A stretch of DNA of 64,000 nucleotides from Spongospora subterranea (lineage: Eukaryota; Endomyxa; Phytomyxea; Plasmodiophorida; Plasmodiophoridae), in NCBI GenBank assembly GCA_900404475.1, contig OUQQ01000003.1:1-64000 (forward strand). The letters are read 5' to 3'. The notes beneath the pieces were generated by a model. The model was given only the letters and a program-made list of their open reading frames with translations. It did not search any database and was not told the origin of the DNA. This document shows positions 35,877-55,870 of this stretch, in pieces. A program made the position numbers and the translations under genes. Numbering within the stretch: the first letter of the stretch is position 1; every line of letters begins with the position of its first letter.

Positions 35877-37067
35877 ATGTCTGGTCTGCATTGTGAATTT
35901 GAATTCCTGGTTTTCACCTCAATGGAGCGCGCCAAGGGCCATGCGGCAAAAACTTCGTACTGCCCAGTTCGAACGACCCCCTTAAACAAGCGCATGCGGT
36001 TAGTTGATGGATACGACGGGCATGATATGCAGTGCCGAAGTAAGCCCAACATGGAGCCAGCACGTAGTCATAAAACAGCTATACCTTCGTTTAGTTCCAG
36101 CAGCAAAAAACTTACCACATCTCAACTAGCGACTATACCTTCAGTAGAAGTCGATTTTATTTTCCACGTTTGCTCTGTCAGACAGTTTCTTTGAAACCGG
36201 AGTTGAGTTAACATGTTGTGTTTAGGTCTTTCAACAATCGGCTCCGACAAAGTACAATGCTCTTGCTTTGTTCAGAGCTTTAGAGTTGTAAGTCTGTCCA
36301 TACAAAACTCAACCTTAAATGAACGGCCACATCAGTCATCGCAACAAACAGAAATATAATCCGGAACCTCATCCGGAAAGGAACCTTTGCATTTTTGTGG
36401 CAATCATCATTTCGAGTAAAGTAATCTTCATGCATTCATCGTCTGTTCCAGTCTGATCTCTACAGTATTTCGAAAGCAAACCATATAAATTGGATTTTCA
36501 TACCGTGGTCGAAACTTATTCATTGAAGAAAAGCACAATTTTCACGACCAAGGAGATGGCCAAGGCGGAATGGTTCTGTTTGAAGGCGTTGTGCTTCAAT
36601 ATCGACTTCAGACGGGAGTCGCCCTACTTCTGGGGTGCGTCGGTTGTATCAGATATAGGGCTTCCTTCTAAAGCTACAGCTCAGGTTAGAATCAATATGC
36701 AATTGAAAATGCACTCTGCCTTACTTGGGAGGCAAAAAGGTTTGCAGCTACTTCGACACGTTGCTTAGCCTATCATATATCAGTGATTCCGATATCGATG
36801 CTTCGAACTGTCAATTCTTAGATGCTGTGGTAGGTTCGTTTTTCGGTCAACCATGCCGCTTAAACACAATCATTGTAGATGCTGTCAAACTCTCTTTGGA
36901 TTTTCCAACATTCGCCATCGGAGAAGCATAACATGCAACCGTTCGCTCCTAAAGTAAGCAATATCATGCAGACGCTATCAAAAACTTGTCAAATATCGAT
37001 CAAAGAGCTCGAACGAACCGCTCGCGAAGAGCTCAATCATCAGCTGTTGAGTATCAACAAGCAATAA
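35877..37067 (+). CDS. Putative divergent cyclin
   Basis: Exons were pieced together from 35877 (ATG; basic, serine-rich N terminus) through KYNALALFRALE near 36240-36290. The exon near 36450-36680 carries DFHTVVETYSLKKS and FTTKEMAKAEWFCLKALCFNID, which resembles the helix 4-5 segment of a cyclin box (the E-x-x-x-L-x-x-L-x-F pattern). After an intron, YFDTLLSLSYISDSDI and FLDAV resemble the start of a C-terminal cyclin fold. The last exon ends ELNHQLLSINKQ at 37067. The usual MRAILVDW motif of helix 1 was not found, and a long stretch at about 36295-36450 is either an unusually long intron or contains a missed exon. Cyclin identity is therefore tentative; no subclass is suggested. Confidence 0.4.
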
Positions 37068-37486
37068 AAAAACAGGATTTTATTGGCAGACATGATTTGA
37101 AGCTTTGCGAAAACATCGCAGGTGAATGACACCAATCGCGATTACTGCTAATGTGCATAATTGACCTTGATTTGACAAACAGCTACAGCGCAATTCGAAA
37201 ATCGATGCTGTTTCAAACCCCGATGAAGCGATGAGTTAATCGCGGTACGAGTTACCGCGGAAGCCATTAACCCAATTAAGTGGTTTCCTCCTCTATCAGT
37301 GTCTCCTCCATGAGAGCTCCTTCTCACAACACACCTGTCCATCATTATTTCTGGCAGAGTCAACGTACTGGCGAATGTGTTGTACTGACACACATGTTTC
37401 ATTGGATGCGGCCTCCGCCTCTCTGTTTAACACAACTGTTACAGATCACACTCACATTATTGTGTCATTGTTATTCTATTGTTGAT
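37068..37486. other. Intergenic stretch upstream of PIG-K
   Basis: About 420 bp with no recognised gene. Open frames on both strands (37148-37402 minus, 37280-37606 plus) lack family features and the plus one is out of frame with PIG-K. Presumably the PIG-K promoter. Confidence 0.4.
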
Positions 37487-38932
37487 ATGAACATCATCTA
37501 TGTAGTATTATCTGTCTGTTTGGCTTTCCTCATTCGTGAAGCGTCGTCGTCTGGCGTCGCAAATAACTGGGCAGTGCTGGTGCGTACTTTTGAGGAATGC
37601 GTATAGCAGCAGACGGTTTGACACTACGTCTACGCAGGTCGACACCTCCCGATATTACTTCAATTATCGACATGTCGCTGACACTCTCAGCTTCTACCAT
37701 ACCGTGAAGTCTGCTGGGATCCCTGATTCTCAGATCATACTCATGCTTGCTGATGATATGGCTTGTAATCCGCGTAATGCGTTGCCAGCTCAGATGTTTA
37801 ATAATCGGGAACATGACATCGATCTTTATGGAGAGGTCTTGGCCTGAAACTCAGTGTTTTACAATTTCTGAAATTGCTTTTGCAAAGGACGTTGAGGTGG
37901 ACTATAGAGGAACCGATGTCACCGTTGAAAATTTTATCAGGGTATTGACGAATCGCCATAGTAAAGGCACAGCAAAATCCAAACGCTTGCTTACAGTAAT
38001 TGTCAAAAATTTGTTGTCAGGTAGAATTTAACTATAGCTGATCTACTTAGGACGAATCCAGTAACATTCTGATTTTTATGGCCGGTCACGGTGGTGATGA
38101 ATTTTTAAAGTAAGGCACATCAATAGGACGTTCGGAATTCATTAACATTCGATGGTCAGGTTCCAAGATCAAGAAGTAAACTGATTGTTCTGTACCTCTG
38201 AAAATATATTAATGTCGTTAACTCGTCTTAGGAAATCACCAGTCAAGATATATCGGATGCATTTGACCAAATGGCCGTACAAAAGCGATTCAATGAGATA
38301 CTTTTCATTGTTGATACGTGCCAGGCGTCCACTCTTTACAACCGATTCAAAACAAAGAATGTTGTTGCAATGGGAAGCAGCAGCAAAGGTGAAAATTCAT
38401 ATTCGCACCACAGCGATCCGAATCTCGGCGTGAGCGTGATCGATCGGTTCACTTTTCATGCGTTGGAGTTCCTGGAAAATAAATTGTCCAAAACAAATTT
38501 TCACTCATCAAAAACTTCTTTGCCAACACTGCAAGACTTTGTATGTACGCGTACTTGTCTTCTACAGTTTCTGATTTCTATTGCTCATAGACAGATCATT
38601 TTTCGTATTCAAAATTACGATCAAATCACAGAATTAGAGACGATTTAATGGAAAGGAATTTATCTTCTATTTTGATAACAGACTTTTTCTCTGCCGTTAC
38701 AAAAATCGAGCCGACTTTGTACGCATATCCTATCCGGTCTCAAAAGGATTCTGGAAAGAAGGCTCCAACGATGAAGTCGTTGTTGCTCACCGACGAATCT
38801 ACATCCAAACAAGAGACGCACCCTGCCGCAGGATCGGAGCCCAAAAAAGTGTCATCCTCATTTGTATCTGCAATTTTCCTGGCCGCTTTAACATTTTCGA
38901 TAGCATGGGATCGCCTATCATTAAATCGCTAA
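37487..38932 (+). CDS. PIGK: GPI-anchor transamidase catalytic subunit (PIG-K/GPI8)
   Basis: About seven exons. A signal peptide ([19 protein letters not shown]) is followed by NNWAVLV and, after an intron, [18 protein letters not shown], then [14 protein letters not shown], the classic GPI8 sequence. [20 protein letters not shown] comes next. The catalytic dyad of this C13 cysteine peptidase is present: His in [11 protein letters not shown] and Cys in [10 protein letters not shown]. The later exons give LITDFFSAV and a C-terminal membrane helix ([14 protein letters not shown]). The enzyme acts in the ER lumen, cutting the C-terminal signal of proteins and attaching the GPI anchor. The stop at 38930 lies only about 43 bp from the stop of the convergent OSCP gene. 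Confidence 0.95.
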
Positions 38933-38975
38933 TATTTGGGACACTCAATGTGTATTCGGCTATAGGATGTGGCAG

Positions 38976-39655
38976 TTAGAAAGAGAAATCTTTGATTAGG
39001 TTCTTATACGACTCAATTCGAGACGACACTGATAGATCCATACTTTTGTCGCCCATATTAACGATAAGCCCTCCTAGAATCTCGGGTTTCACCTTTTTTT
39101 CCACTTCTAACCGCTGACCTTTTTTCAAATATTTCGAAAGAGCAGCTTCCAGAGCTTTGGCTTCACTTGCAGACATCTCTGTAGCGGTTGTCACAACAGC
39201 TCTAACCTTGCCGGAATAAGCATCAATTATTTCCTGAAAACTTGATACTATAGTGCCTAAATCAGGAAGGCGCCCGTTCTCGGCTAGAACACCTAAAAAT
39301 CTTGAGGTAACCGGGTTGGTATTTTTACTGAACATTGCTCCAACTTTCTGTTTCTTTTCGTCTTTACCAATGGTGGGATCCTGTGAAGCACAATTACGCA
39401 AAGCAAATCGAAAATGTAAGGGCTACATGCCTTAAGAAAATCCCCAAACGATTCATTGGATTTTGAGAGCTGGATGATAGTGGTAAGCTCAGCATTTACT
39501 GCTTCAACCGCTTTCTCCTCAGCAGCAGCGTTGTACAAAGCGTGAGCATAACGGCCCCCGACACCGAACAGCTGGATTGGGGGCCCTGCGGTTGGACCCG
39601 ACGAGGCCGACCCAGTTAGCAATCGACGGAAACCACCCAACCGACAAAGCGCCAT
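38976..39655 (-). CDS. ATP synthase OSCP subunit (F1Fo subunit 5/O)
   Basis: Two exons, 39655-39431 and 39380-38976, give 209 residues, the normal OSCP length. The N terminus MALCRLGGFRRLLTGSASS looks like a mitochondrial presequence. GVGGRYAHALYNAA starts the mature domain. The junction FGDFLKDPTIGKDEKKQKV matches the yeast ATP5-type FLKDPTL. The C terminus has GGLIVNMGDKSMDLSVSSRIESYKNLI, the family signature. OSCP links the peripheral stalk to F1 in the matrix. The intron at 39381-39430 begins GCATGT and ends CACAG: no GT donor gives a continuous frame, so it is read as a GC-AG intron. The TGA-free alternative reading through the intron would break the conserved block. Confidence 0.93.
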
Positions 39656-39900
39656 ACTCAGTTGGCCAATTTGAAAATTGTGTACCCTCTGGGCTGTTCT
39701 GTCTGTTGCGCGCCGCCACATACACAGTAAGCGACTGACTGCAACCTGGCGCAGAGACGACGGATATCTCAACTTGAAATGATCAGTTCCTGAAATTTCA
39801 CGCACCGGACCTTGATTGTTCCTATGTTCGATTTCTAACATATATTACCATAATCGTTCCTGATATTTGTGAGATCGTAGAGATTTAGACAATGATTGTA

Positions 39901-42900
39901 TTAGTTCGAATTTGGATGTGAGACAAGGCCAACCTTGTCGCCGTTGTTTTCGCGAGCCTCTGTGTCAACATATGCCTAAACATTCTTCTGTTCAAGTTCT
40001 CAAATGGACATATCATCAACTGAGGCATACTATTTTGTCAATAACGATGGCGTCGATTCCGAATCTATGCGAGAGTTCGATGTTGCTAATCTCATTATTC
40101 GCAGAACTCCAGGTGGCCAACACCAATCCAGCTGCTTTCACAGTGGTGATAATCTTTGGTGACTTTAACAATGGATCAGCGTAGGAAACAATCCCGACAA
40201 GGTTTTGCCTTTTGGCAAAACGGATAGCCTCCCTAATGGATTGGCCTAGTGATACTTCATCAAACACCGAAAATGTCTTCTCAATCAAGGTCTGTACCTC
40301 GGGGATCCCAGCAAGGAGACGCTCCTGCTTCGGTTAAAAAGAAGACTGGATATGATGGCTGCTTCAAACAAGCTAACGTGCAAATGTCTGGATCGAACGA
40401 TGAAAACATGATGCGTCTGCTACCAGCATGTTCGAAAACACTCTGCACCAGAATTACGATAGTTTCAAACACAAGACCAAACGTACCTTCAACACTGCGT
40501 CGACGTAATCGTTCCTAATGAAGAGAAACACTGAGACATCCACAAACAGAACAATGAGCATGTACCTTGAAGGAAATTTGAAACCGGTTTCAGCCCGAGT
40601 GATCTCCGGAGGGTATTTCAACTCGACATTGAATCCGACGTGTGCAGGTACCCTGAAAAATCAGGTTGAAAACAACTCAACATGGATATCTCAAAAAAGC
40701 AACACCTACTGCTTGAAACAGTCAATAAGGAGTGGATATTTGTCGCGAATTTCATTAGCGATGGAGTGCGGGTCTAAACTCATTTTACGCCGCTACAACC
40801 ACAGTCAGAAATGGAAATGAAATGAAATTTTTCATCACCTGATGGTGCAAATCGACATCGTCTAATGTTCTCTTTGGCTTATCACTTGCTAACGATCGTA
40901 ACTCTAGAAACTCTTTCAACGTTATTGCTGAAACCGGTATAGGAGGGATCTAATTATTGATAAGGGAATGCAACTGGGGCTTTGGAAGAAAGTTCCTACC
41001 CCATGCAGTCTTGGAAGATGGAAAGCCCAATCGTGATAGATGATAGGTACGAAGTCTTTGGTCAGTTGAACGTCGAACCTAAAACACACGATAAATCGAA
41101 TTGTGCTGGATAACCCTAGGGTGACACTGACTCAATATATTCTGCACCTAGAGCAGCCGCCGTGACAAAACTCAAAATCGTATTTTCTTGCGTTCTTAGC
41201 CTAAAAATTACAGGTTCAAAAAATGTGCATGCTCAACTAGACGGGAGCTACATATGCTGTGGCTGCTTTGACAAATATCGTGTAGCCCCAGCGCCACGAT
41301 GACCAATCAATTTGGTCGACTTGCTGAAACAGCGACACAATACTGTCTTCATATTCTGATGGATAAAAGGGCGGGCAAGTAAGTATTCGAAGCTATTCAT
41401 AGATTAACAATGGCAAGCGGCACTGAGGATATGCGGAATACTGGCACTCCCCGATTGGGCTTTGTGTAAGAGAGCTCATCAGAGGAATCGTGGAAAATCC
41501 CTGTGACAATGTTTCAATATCCAAAACATAAGTTGCCAAGTAATCGAACCTCCATTTCCCGCAACAAAGAGCTTGACATGACATGACCGGTACCGACACG
41601 AAAGCCTTTTCCACAGAAAACGTCAAACACAATGCTGAACTCTGGAAGTTTTCCGTCCTCATAGCGACGAAGCTGTCATCGTATCAGCGACCGCTCATGA
41701 AAAGCAGAAAACACGCGAACCTGGAACTTGATGGTTTCTAACTGATCATGCATCGGCAACGGCACCTGGCGCTTTATCTTTCTTGAATTGGCGATATACC
41801 CAATTTCGATTAAATCCGGCTTCACATCTTATTCAGTTCATCGACACGATCCAAGAAATAGCACTCACAGTTTCGGGCCCGAAAAGCCTAATGCACGGAT
41901 TCTTATCCAGCTGAGTGACATGCCCAAGCCTGATATGAAGTTGAAAGTCTTCAACAAGCCAACCTTGGCTTGTCCAATTTTCGCCATCATGGTATCCGAA
42001 TACGCCATCATCGATGATGTTGACGTCATGTGTCATCGGTCCTATCTAAGTTGCGTCAGTTTCAGAGCGTGTTGTGCTAATAAAATCGACATACGACGCG
42101 ATTACTCGGAAGGGTTTCCCAAACTTCAAGAACGTTTTGGTACATGATCAGATACTATGGGTACGACTATAAAGCAGTGCAAACAAGGAATGTTCTTGGA
42201 AGTTGCAGTTGTACCTTATATTCAATCACATTACCAATTGGCTGTACAATGGTGATCGTCCAAGTCGACAACGCGTCTTCTGTGGAATCCATCACGTCTG
42301 GCGGAGCACCAACATTGACGGCGGCGATGTCTTCAACCATGCTGACGGCGTACGCAGGATCCCAGGAACTGCCCATAACGCGATCAGGAATTAACGTACG
42401 AAAACCCAGTGAACAACGTGAATTACCCAAATTCCGAAATATTCCCGCAGATGCATCTGCGAAAATCGAGTTAGAGCAAAAGTGTGAAAGAGGTAGCTGA
42501 TCACTAACACATAGCGATCGGAGTGAACACGCGCACGCACACGGAAAGTTAGCTTTAGATTGAAAATGGATTATGGCCGGATCGGTGATGAAGAAATAAA
42601 CAACTTACCTTGGCATAGCCCTCAGCGTGAGATGGTGATTTCGGTGCCACTGCTCTATTTCCCGGAACAGAGCGGCCGTCGTCGTTCACGAAAATATGTT
42701 CTTCCTCTTTAGCTTCCTACGGAAAACCATTACGATTTGACACTATTGCGGGTATTGATGGCTTGCCTCATAGTGAACCGATAATTGACGTTTATCTGAC
42801 GAATAGATATCGTTGTCCAAGTCCGGAGCAACGATGGAATCGGCAGGCGGGGTTGGAAATAAATCGGACAACGATAGGAAACCGCAATACAATGCATAAT

Positions 42901-45023
42901 CTCGGGGAGTCCAACCTAGCCTATCAAGAGGTTCTGGATCGCATGATTCGCTGAGCAACACCTATCAGTGGATATGAGGAAATCTGGCAATCGCAGTCGA
43001 ATTATTAAAATCGTACGCGGACGCATTCCGAATGCCCATAGTAGGCGGCAGAATGTAACGGCGTCAGCCCTTCAACATCAGCGGCCGTAGAGATTGCCAG
43101 CACAGATTCTGACGCATTTCTTCCCTTCCCGTTGGATACGGCAACAATCAGCATCTTTAAGGTGTCAACGAAGCCACGACGGGCTGCTTCGTGTATCGGA
43201 GATCTCCCGATGACGTCGTACGAGTCGATTTTAGCGCCGCAGCGCACCAATGCCTGGACACAGTTCATATGTCCAAATCTGATCGGATGGAAGGGCTGAT
43301 TAGGAACCACGAGAGCAATGCATTTTGTAAAAGCGCGACCTGGATGCCAAATGAAGGGGCACCTGCCCATACCAATTGAACGCATCAACGCGAGCACCTG
43401 CTTCCAATAGCAGCACGGCAACATCGAGGTTCCCTTGACGAGCGGCCAACGCCAGTGGAGTGTTTCTAGAATTAAAACATACGTGAATTCAAGTCGAGAG
43501 CCAAGCATGGGTGATCACCCTTCCATATCCCGAACATTGATTTTGGCATCCGCTTCGATCAAGGCACTGGCAATGCTGGAAAAATTAAGAAGAGCAGCAT
43601 AATGGAGTGGGCAATGAAGCTCAACATCTTTGACGTTGAGTCCGCTCTGGAGAATGCTCAATGTCGGACATGGACTTTTCATGGACAACATGCCTGGGCT
43701 TCGATTAGTATTTGGGTGCATCCTAGTGATCCTGCAATGACAGCGACATGAAGAGCGGATCTGTCAAAGCGCGTCACCGTTGAGATCGAGGCACCGTGCT
43801 TGAGCAACGCCGAAACTACCAATGTCAGGCCACGTTGACCTGATTGACCAATAAAATACGACTGCTAATGACATGGGAGCAATGTCGTACAAGCAAGGGT
43901 CAATAGACTATTTCCTTCCGCATCAAGTGCATCAATGTCTTTCACCAGAGGGATCAGCTCCAGCGTTGCTTCAATAGCGTCGCCCTCAATGCCGTGTGAA
44001 ATCATGTAATGAATGTCTGTTGACGGCGGTAATGCGCTCGTAAGGTTGACGCCATCAGAATCAGAACGGATCGATAACTGTTGAGCGAACAGATTCTTCA
44101 CAAGACCGCACAGCAAAGCAATGAAGCAGGCGTACAGAGTTCAACAAGTTCTCAAGAACATTTGAGTGCGGAAGATCGATCGATCGAAGAGACGCTCTCT
44201 GTTCTTGGCACCATTTTAGCAATGCATCAAGGCGAGTGCAGTCATCTAGCACTGACACCATTGTTTGCAATGTGCGAACGACTTCCCCTCCTGGGTTTCA
44301 TCTTAGCGAAAGGTGCAAGTATTAGACTACGCCTTACCTGGGCACTGTTTGTCGAATTTTTTGGCAATCTTACCGAACCCGATTTGATTCAGATCACAGA
44401 ACTCACGAATATGATTCAGTTCCTAATTAACGAATTGAGGCGCCTGTAATGGTTGTATCGCCACCGGCTTACTTGTTCACAGACGCTCAAAGCTTGCTCT
44501 AACGATATAGCAGACGCCGTTCTCGCTGATTTGGACAGAGAATCGAGTTCTTGCACCCGATTTCCGATAACTTTCTTTCTGACATCCATTTGCTGGAGTT
44601 TGGCAACCAAAAAGGATTCCACTAATAGAACCCTCAGTTTCCATCTGAAAACGCAATGCTTGGACAGCAACCTTTTTTCCTCTCGCTTTTGATTCGCTCA
44701 ATAAACATTTGAATCTAAAAATGGGTAATTATTAGCGTTGTTAGTCAACTCACAATGGAGAAGATGAACCTGTTTCGGCGTTGGATGATCGGAACCGTCC
44801 TTGATCATTTGAAGACGAGTCGTTTTGATCATCGCTTTCAAAGAAGAGTACGCTATGTATCGATTCGTCCTAGGGAAATCCAAGATCAACTAGCGAACTG
44901 CATTGCAGAAACCCACTCCCGAAAACAAAATAACAAGTCATTTTATGAACATCGGCAACAAACAAGTTTTCCTGATCACCATTTCGGCAGACGAGTTGTC
45001 CGTAGCTTGTGACCGAATTTCAT
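39901..45023 (-). CDS. SPX-ankyrin-GDPD protein (Gde1/Pho81-like)
   Basis: The SPX domain starts [15 protein letters not shown], then after a 128-bp-class intron [15 protein letters not shown]. Further SPX helices lie near 44416-44700. Ankyrin repeats occupy about 42740-44100 (for example [49 protein letters not shown]). The GDPD domain lies at about 41320-39900: GHRGAGA, then [26 protein letters not shown] and PIIYHDW, and the end [16 protein letters not shown]. The yeast homologue Gde1 hydrolyses glycerophosphocholine; SPX domains sense inositol pyrophosphates and tie it to phosphate status. The catalytic His and Asp/Glu of GDPD appear present. The C-terminal exon (to the TAA at 39901) and several introns in 40300-42700 are only roughly placed. 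Confidence 0.85.
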
Positions 45024-45328
45024 CGATCAACTCGTCGTTGGCGATCTAGCGCTGTTGAGCGCCGCTCTGCCACAACCTCTATGGATATTGATATGAATGG
45101 AGAGACAGCAATATATAACACGTTTCTTCGCCCAATGGTTGGTTGGCTGCGACATTTTCACACCGTCCGGCCTGTGTATACACCCTTTTTTGATTCCCGG
45201 ACAATGCGCATGGTATCAAGGCTTCGATAAAGGCTAAGTAAGCATTTGCTTTCCTGTAAACAGCGAGCACCATACTGGTAATTGGAAAATGCAGTAAATA
45301 TATTAGGGTTTTCCCATAAATAAGTAAA

Positions 45329-52759
<7,431 letters not shown>

Positions 52760-52946
52760 TGGCTACTGGAGCATTAGACCCATCAACAATAATTCCGTCA
52801 TCATCAAAATCCCTGGGTACGTTACGCAATATGTTTTCAGTTACTCCCTCAGTTAGCTGATCATACACGAGCGCGAAACTTTCATACTACTCACATACCC
52901 ATCAGGCTGCTTACGAATACCTGCTCTTTTCGTTTTCGATTGGAAA

Positions 52947-55408
52947 ATGGTTGGTTCAGCACTTCGTGTTCCCTCATATTTTGTTCACTGGGCTTTAGCT
53001 TCAACGCAGAGTTGAGCACGTCTTGTCATGTGACCATTCTTCTCCTGCAATGGTGTCTTCCCTTGCTGAGCTGTCTACGTTTTTCGATGAAAACCTGGTT
53101 CAGAATCGACGAAATTTAGGGAGAATCATTGAACGTCGTGGTAATGGCACTGTTTCTCTCCTTTTTTTTTCTTAGGTTTGTTCTACAACAGGAATGGAGC
53201 AACATGTGAATTTTATCGATTCGTTCGAAGGCATCACACAGGTTTGTTTTTATCGTGTAGCGGTTTGATACATGCAATAATTTCGATCAAGCATCTTGAG
53301 AAATTGAAGATATGTATAAATGCGCTGGGGGCTTCATGTACGAATCTTCATCAAGACACCCTTCTTGCCAAAGATCGGGCGGCGGCTTTGGTTGGGAGAA
53401 CAAATCAACTGAACAAACAAAGGTTGATTGCCAAAGACATGGAGAACATCGCCCGGGAATTTGTTCAAAATTTCCAGCTAACTCAGGAAGAAGAAGATAT
53501 TCTAAAGAGTGGGCATGTTTCTGAGCTTTTTTTTTCGGCAATCGACCGCCTTCAGGTCAGAATTACCCAACTTGTTTGCTGCAAACTCCATCTTCCATCA
53601 GTGTTTTAAATTTTATGCTCAGGTTATCCGTGACAAGAGTAAACAACTATTAATTGCCTACAATCAAAAAGCTGGATTGGACATAATGGATTCGATGGCG
53701 GTGATGTTTGAAACTTCTCTTGATGCTTTATGCAGATCTACTATTTCAAGTATTCGGACGCTCCATGATGCAAGCCCTGAAGTGTCGCCTTTGCTGATCA
53801 AATCAGTGACGACACTACGCTTGCGGCCGGCTTACTTTTCTCACTGCCTTCAAGAGCTTGCTACCATAAGTAACTTTGAAAACAGTTCTACTTCTTCAAA
53901 AATTAACTGGCTGTTCAGGGAAAACTTCGCTGCTACAGAGATTTTCTGATGCTCTAATAAAAGGTGGACCAAATGGTATGCCAAGGCCTATTGAAATTCA
54001 CATTCACGATCGGCTTCGATATGTCAGGTTTGAATTTGTCACTCTCGAAGATTGTGCGCAATTCAATTTGTGTAGTGATATTCTGGCGTGGGTCCACCAA
54101 TCAATTGCATTTGAAATCGAATTGAGTCTGGCGTTATTATCTGGAGAATCCTTAAATCAGACACCAGAAAGGTTCACGCACAAACGCCTGTCTAGTCCCC
54201 ACCAGCCTCCGTCGTCTGAAGTGTCTGATTACCTCGAGTCGGTATTTGAAAATATTCTTCTTTTGTTGCAAGAACGTATTCACCAGGTTTATACATACGT
54301 TGAGTCACAACTCTTTTCACCATCGGTTCCCAAGTGTCTTTTTTTTAGGCCATAGAAAGTGAAGTTGACCCGGATTTGCTATTTCAAATCTCTACTTTGT
54401 TCACATTCTATCGACAAATTTTAGGATCGCTTCTATGTTACAACTGTCGACTTGTCAATGACCTTAGCGCATTACATGAAAAGTCAATGTCGCGTCTGCT
54501 TGGTAACATGGATTGTTTTTGTGTAGAAATTGTTATTCAGTTGTTTTTCGCCGCAAAATATAGGGTTACTGAAGGCGCAATGGCAAAGCCTCATTGCGTC
54601 GCCGCCTTCTGTAGGGTTACAGCTAAAAGTACCAGATGTCGTGAATGAAATGCTCGGCCGCTTAAGTGCAATGATGCAAACCCATAATTCTTCAGTGACT
54701 CCTTCTGAGGATATATTTGAACCGGTTTTAACATCAGTCATTGATCCAATATTTGAATTATGCGCTGCCATGACTGTCAACAGGAATGCATCGGAGTCAT
54801 CAGTTTTACATTTGAACGTTTTAACTCGAGTCCAGAATACGTTGTGGCCCTTCGCTTTTGCGTCAAAAAGAAACGATGGCCTGCTCAAGTTGCGAGATGA
54901 ATACTTACAGACGCTAATCAAGCATCAGTCCGACAGTATTCTACAACGAGTTGGTCTCGCAGATATTCAGCAGCTAAGTCACCAGTTCAATGAATCGGTT
55001 ACCTTCCTCTGTTATTGCTACTCTTATTTTTGCTAATCGGTTCCTCAGGAGCACAAAGACGTCCCGCTAAGTGAAATGCCCGGAATGAATGCTTCATCGA
55101 TTCGTAATATTGTAAAAGAATTTTACAAAACTCTTTTTTCACTTGGTACGATTGATCTGCCGGAATGTGAACGTCTTGTTCTTCCCCAACTCCGAATGGC
55201 GGTATGCCCATCCTAAGACCGAACTACTCATTGTGACTTTCTTTTGAGTCAGGCCCGTGATGGTGTTGCTCAAGCTTTGAATCAGTCATATCAGTCGCTT
55301 TATTGCGCAATAAAAGATCCAAAAAGCGGATATGCAGACCCAGACGTTATTCTTGAATATTCTCCCAGCGATGTGTCGACATTGCTTGATACATCTGTAA
55401 ATACTTAA
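52947..55408 (+). CDS. COG6: Conserved oligomeric Golgi complex subunit 6 (COG6)
   Basis: Exon 1 gives MVGSALR and joins across a short intron to LQRRVEHVLSCDHSSP, then SLAELSTFFDENLVQNRRNLGRIIERRG, which matches the COG6 N terminus (ALSTFF... RRNLR..IE). Next comes a coiled coil with FVQNFQLTQEEEDILKSG and ELFFSAIDRLQVR, another COG6 hallmark. Helical-rod segments fill the middle exons. The C terminus DVILEYSPSDVSTLLDTS matches the terminal PxQVQTLL-type motif. COG6 belongs to lobe B of the complex that tethers retrograde vesicles at the Golgi. The gene has about eight introns; TAA ends at 55408. It is divergent from the BEACH gene. Confidence 0.88.
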
Positions 55409-55517
55409 CCAATATACACCAGTTGTTCTATTATTCCCGTGTTCACCATGGGTCCCATAACGGAATTTACCATCTTAGGATGCCGCATACTTATAGTCCG
55501 TATCGCATTTGTTTAGT

Positions 55518-55865
55518 GGGTTCATCAAGAACAGGAAGCTTGTGTTAGGCGAAGTCAAACGAGCGGTGGCTGCCCAATTTCCGGGAAGTGCCACACGCTG
55601 TATATTGCCTGGGAAGGTCGGAGGTGCTGCGCTCCCTTGAGGGAAAATCGCCTTCGGCGATGCGGTTGGGAACCAGAAAACCAGATTGTACTGGACCGAC
55701 TCGTCATATTACATCGAGGAGCAGAGACGTAAAAAATCTCTGTGATTATGATTGATGATGAGTAAGGATGAAAATCTCAATGGGCACTAACAACTCTAAG
55801 ATTAATGCACAAGAAGGACTTGTCCTTTACTCAATTCCGACTACTCTCTTGGGCTTTATGAACCC
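55518..55865 (+). ncRNA. Nuclear RNase P RNA
   Basis: The element is bounded by a perfect P1 helix: GGGTTCATCAAG at 55518-55529 pairs as GGGTTCAT with ATGAACCC (55858-55865) and CAAG with CTTG (55848-55851). Inside, a P3-like hairpin (GCGGTGGC at 55563, GCCACACGC at 55590) precedes CR-I, CTGGGAAGGTCGGAG, with GGGAAGGTC at 55611-55619. CR-V, CAATTCCGACTACTCTC, starts at 55832. P4 can form between GTCGGA (55617-55622) and TCCGAC (55836-55841). Human H1 RNA (from memory) has GGGAAGGUCUGAG and CAAUUCAGACUACUCUC at the equivalent places, with compensatory changes in P4. A TCAATGG block at 55777-55783 matches H1 GUUCAAUGG. A T5 run follows at once. RNase P removes the 5' leader of pre-tRNA. The exact 5' end is not known. 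Confidence 0.88.
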
Positions 55866-55870
55866 TTTTT
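55866..55870 (+). terminator. RNA polymerase III T-run terminator of the RNase P RNA
   Basis: Five T residues follow directly after the last base of the P1 helix, the expected place for a Pol III terminator. Confidence 0.65.
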
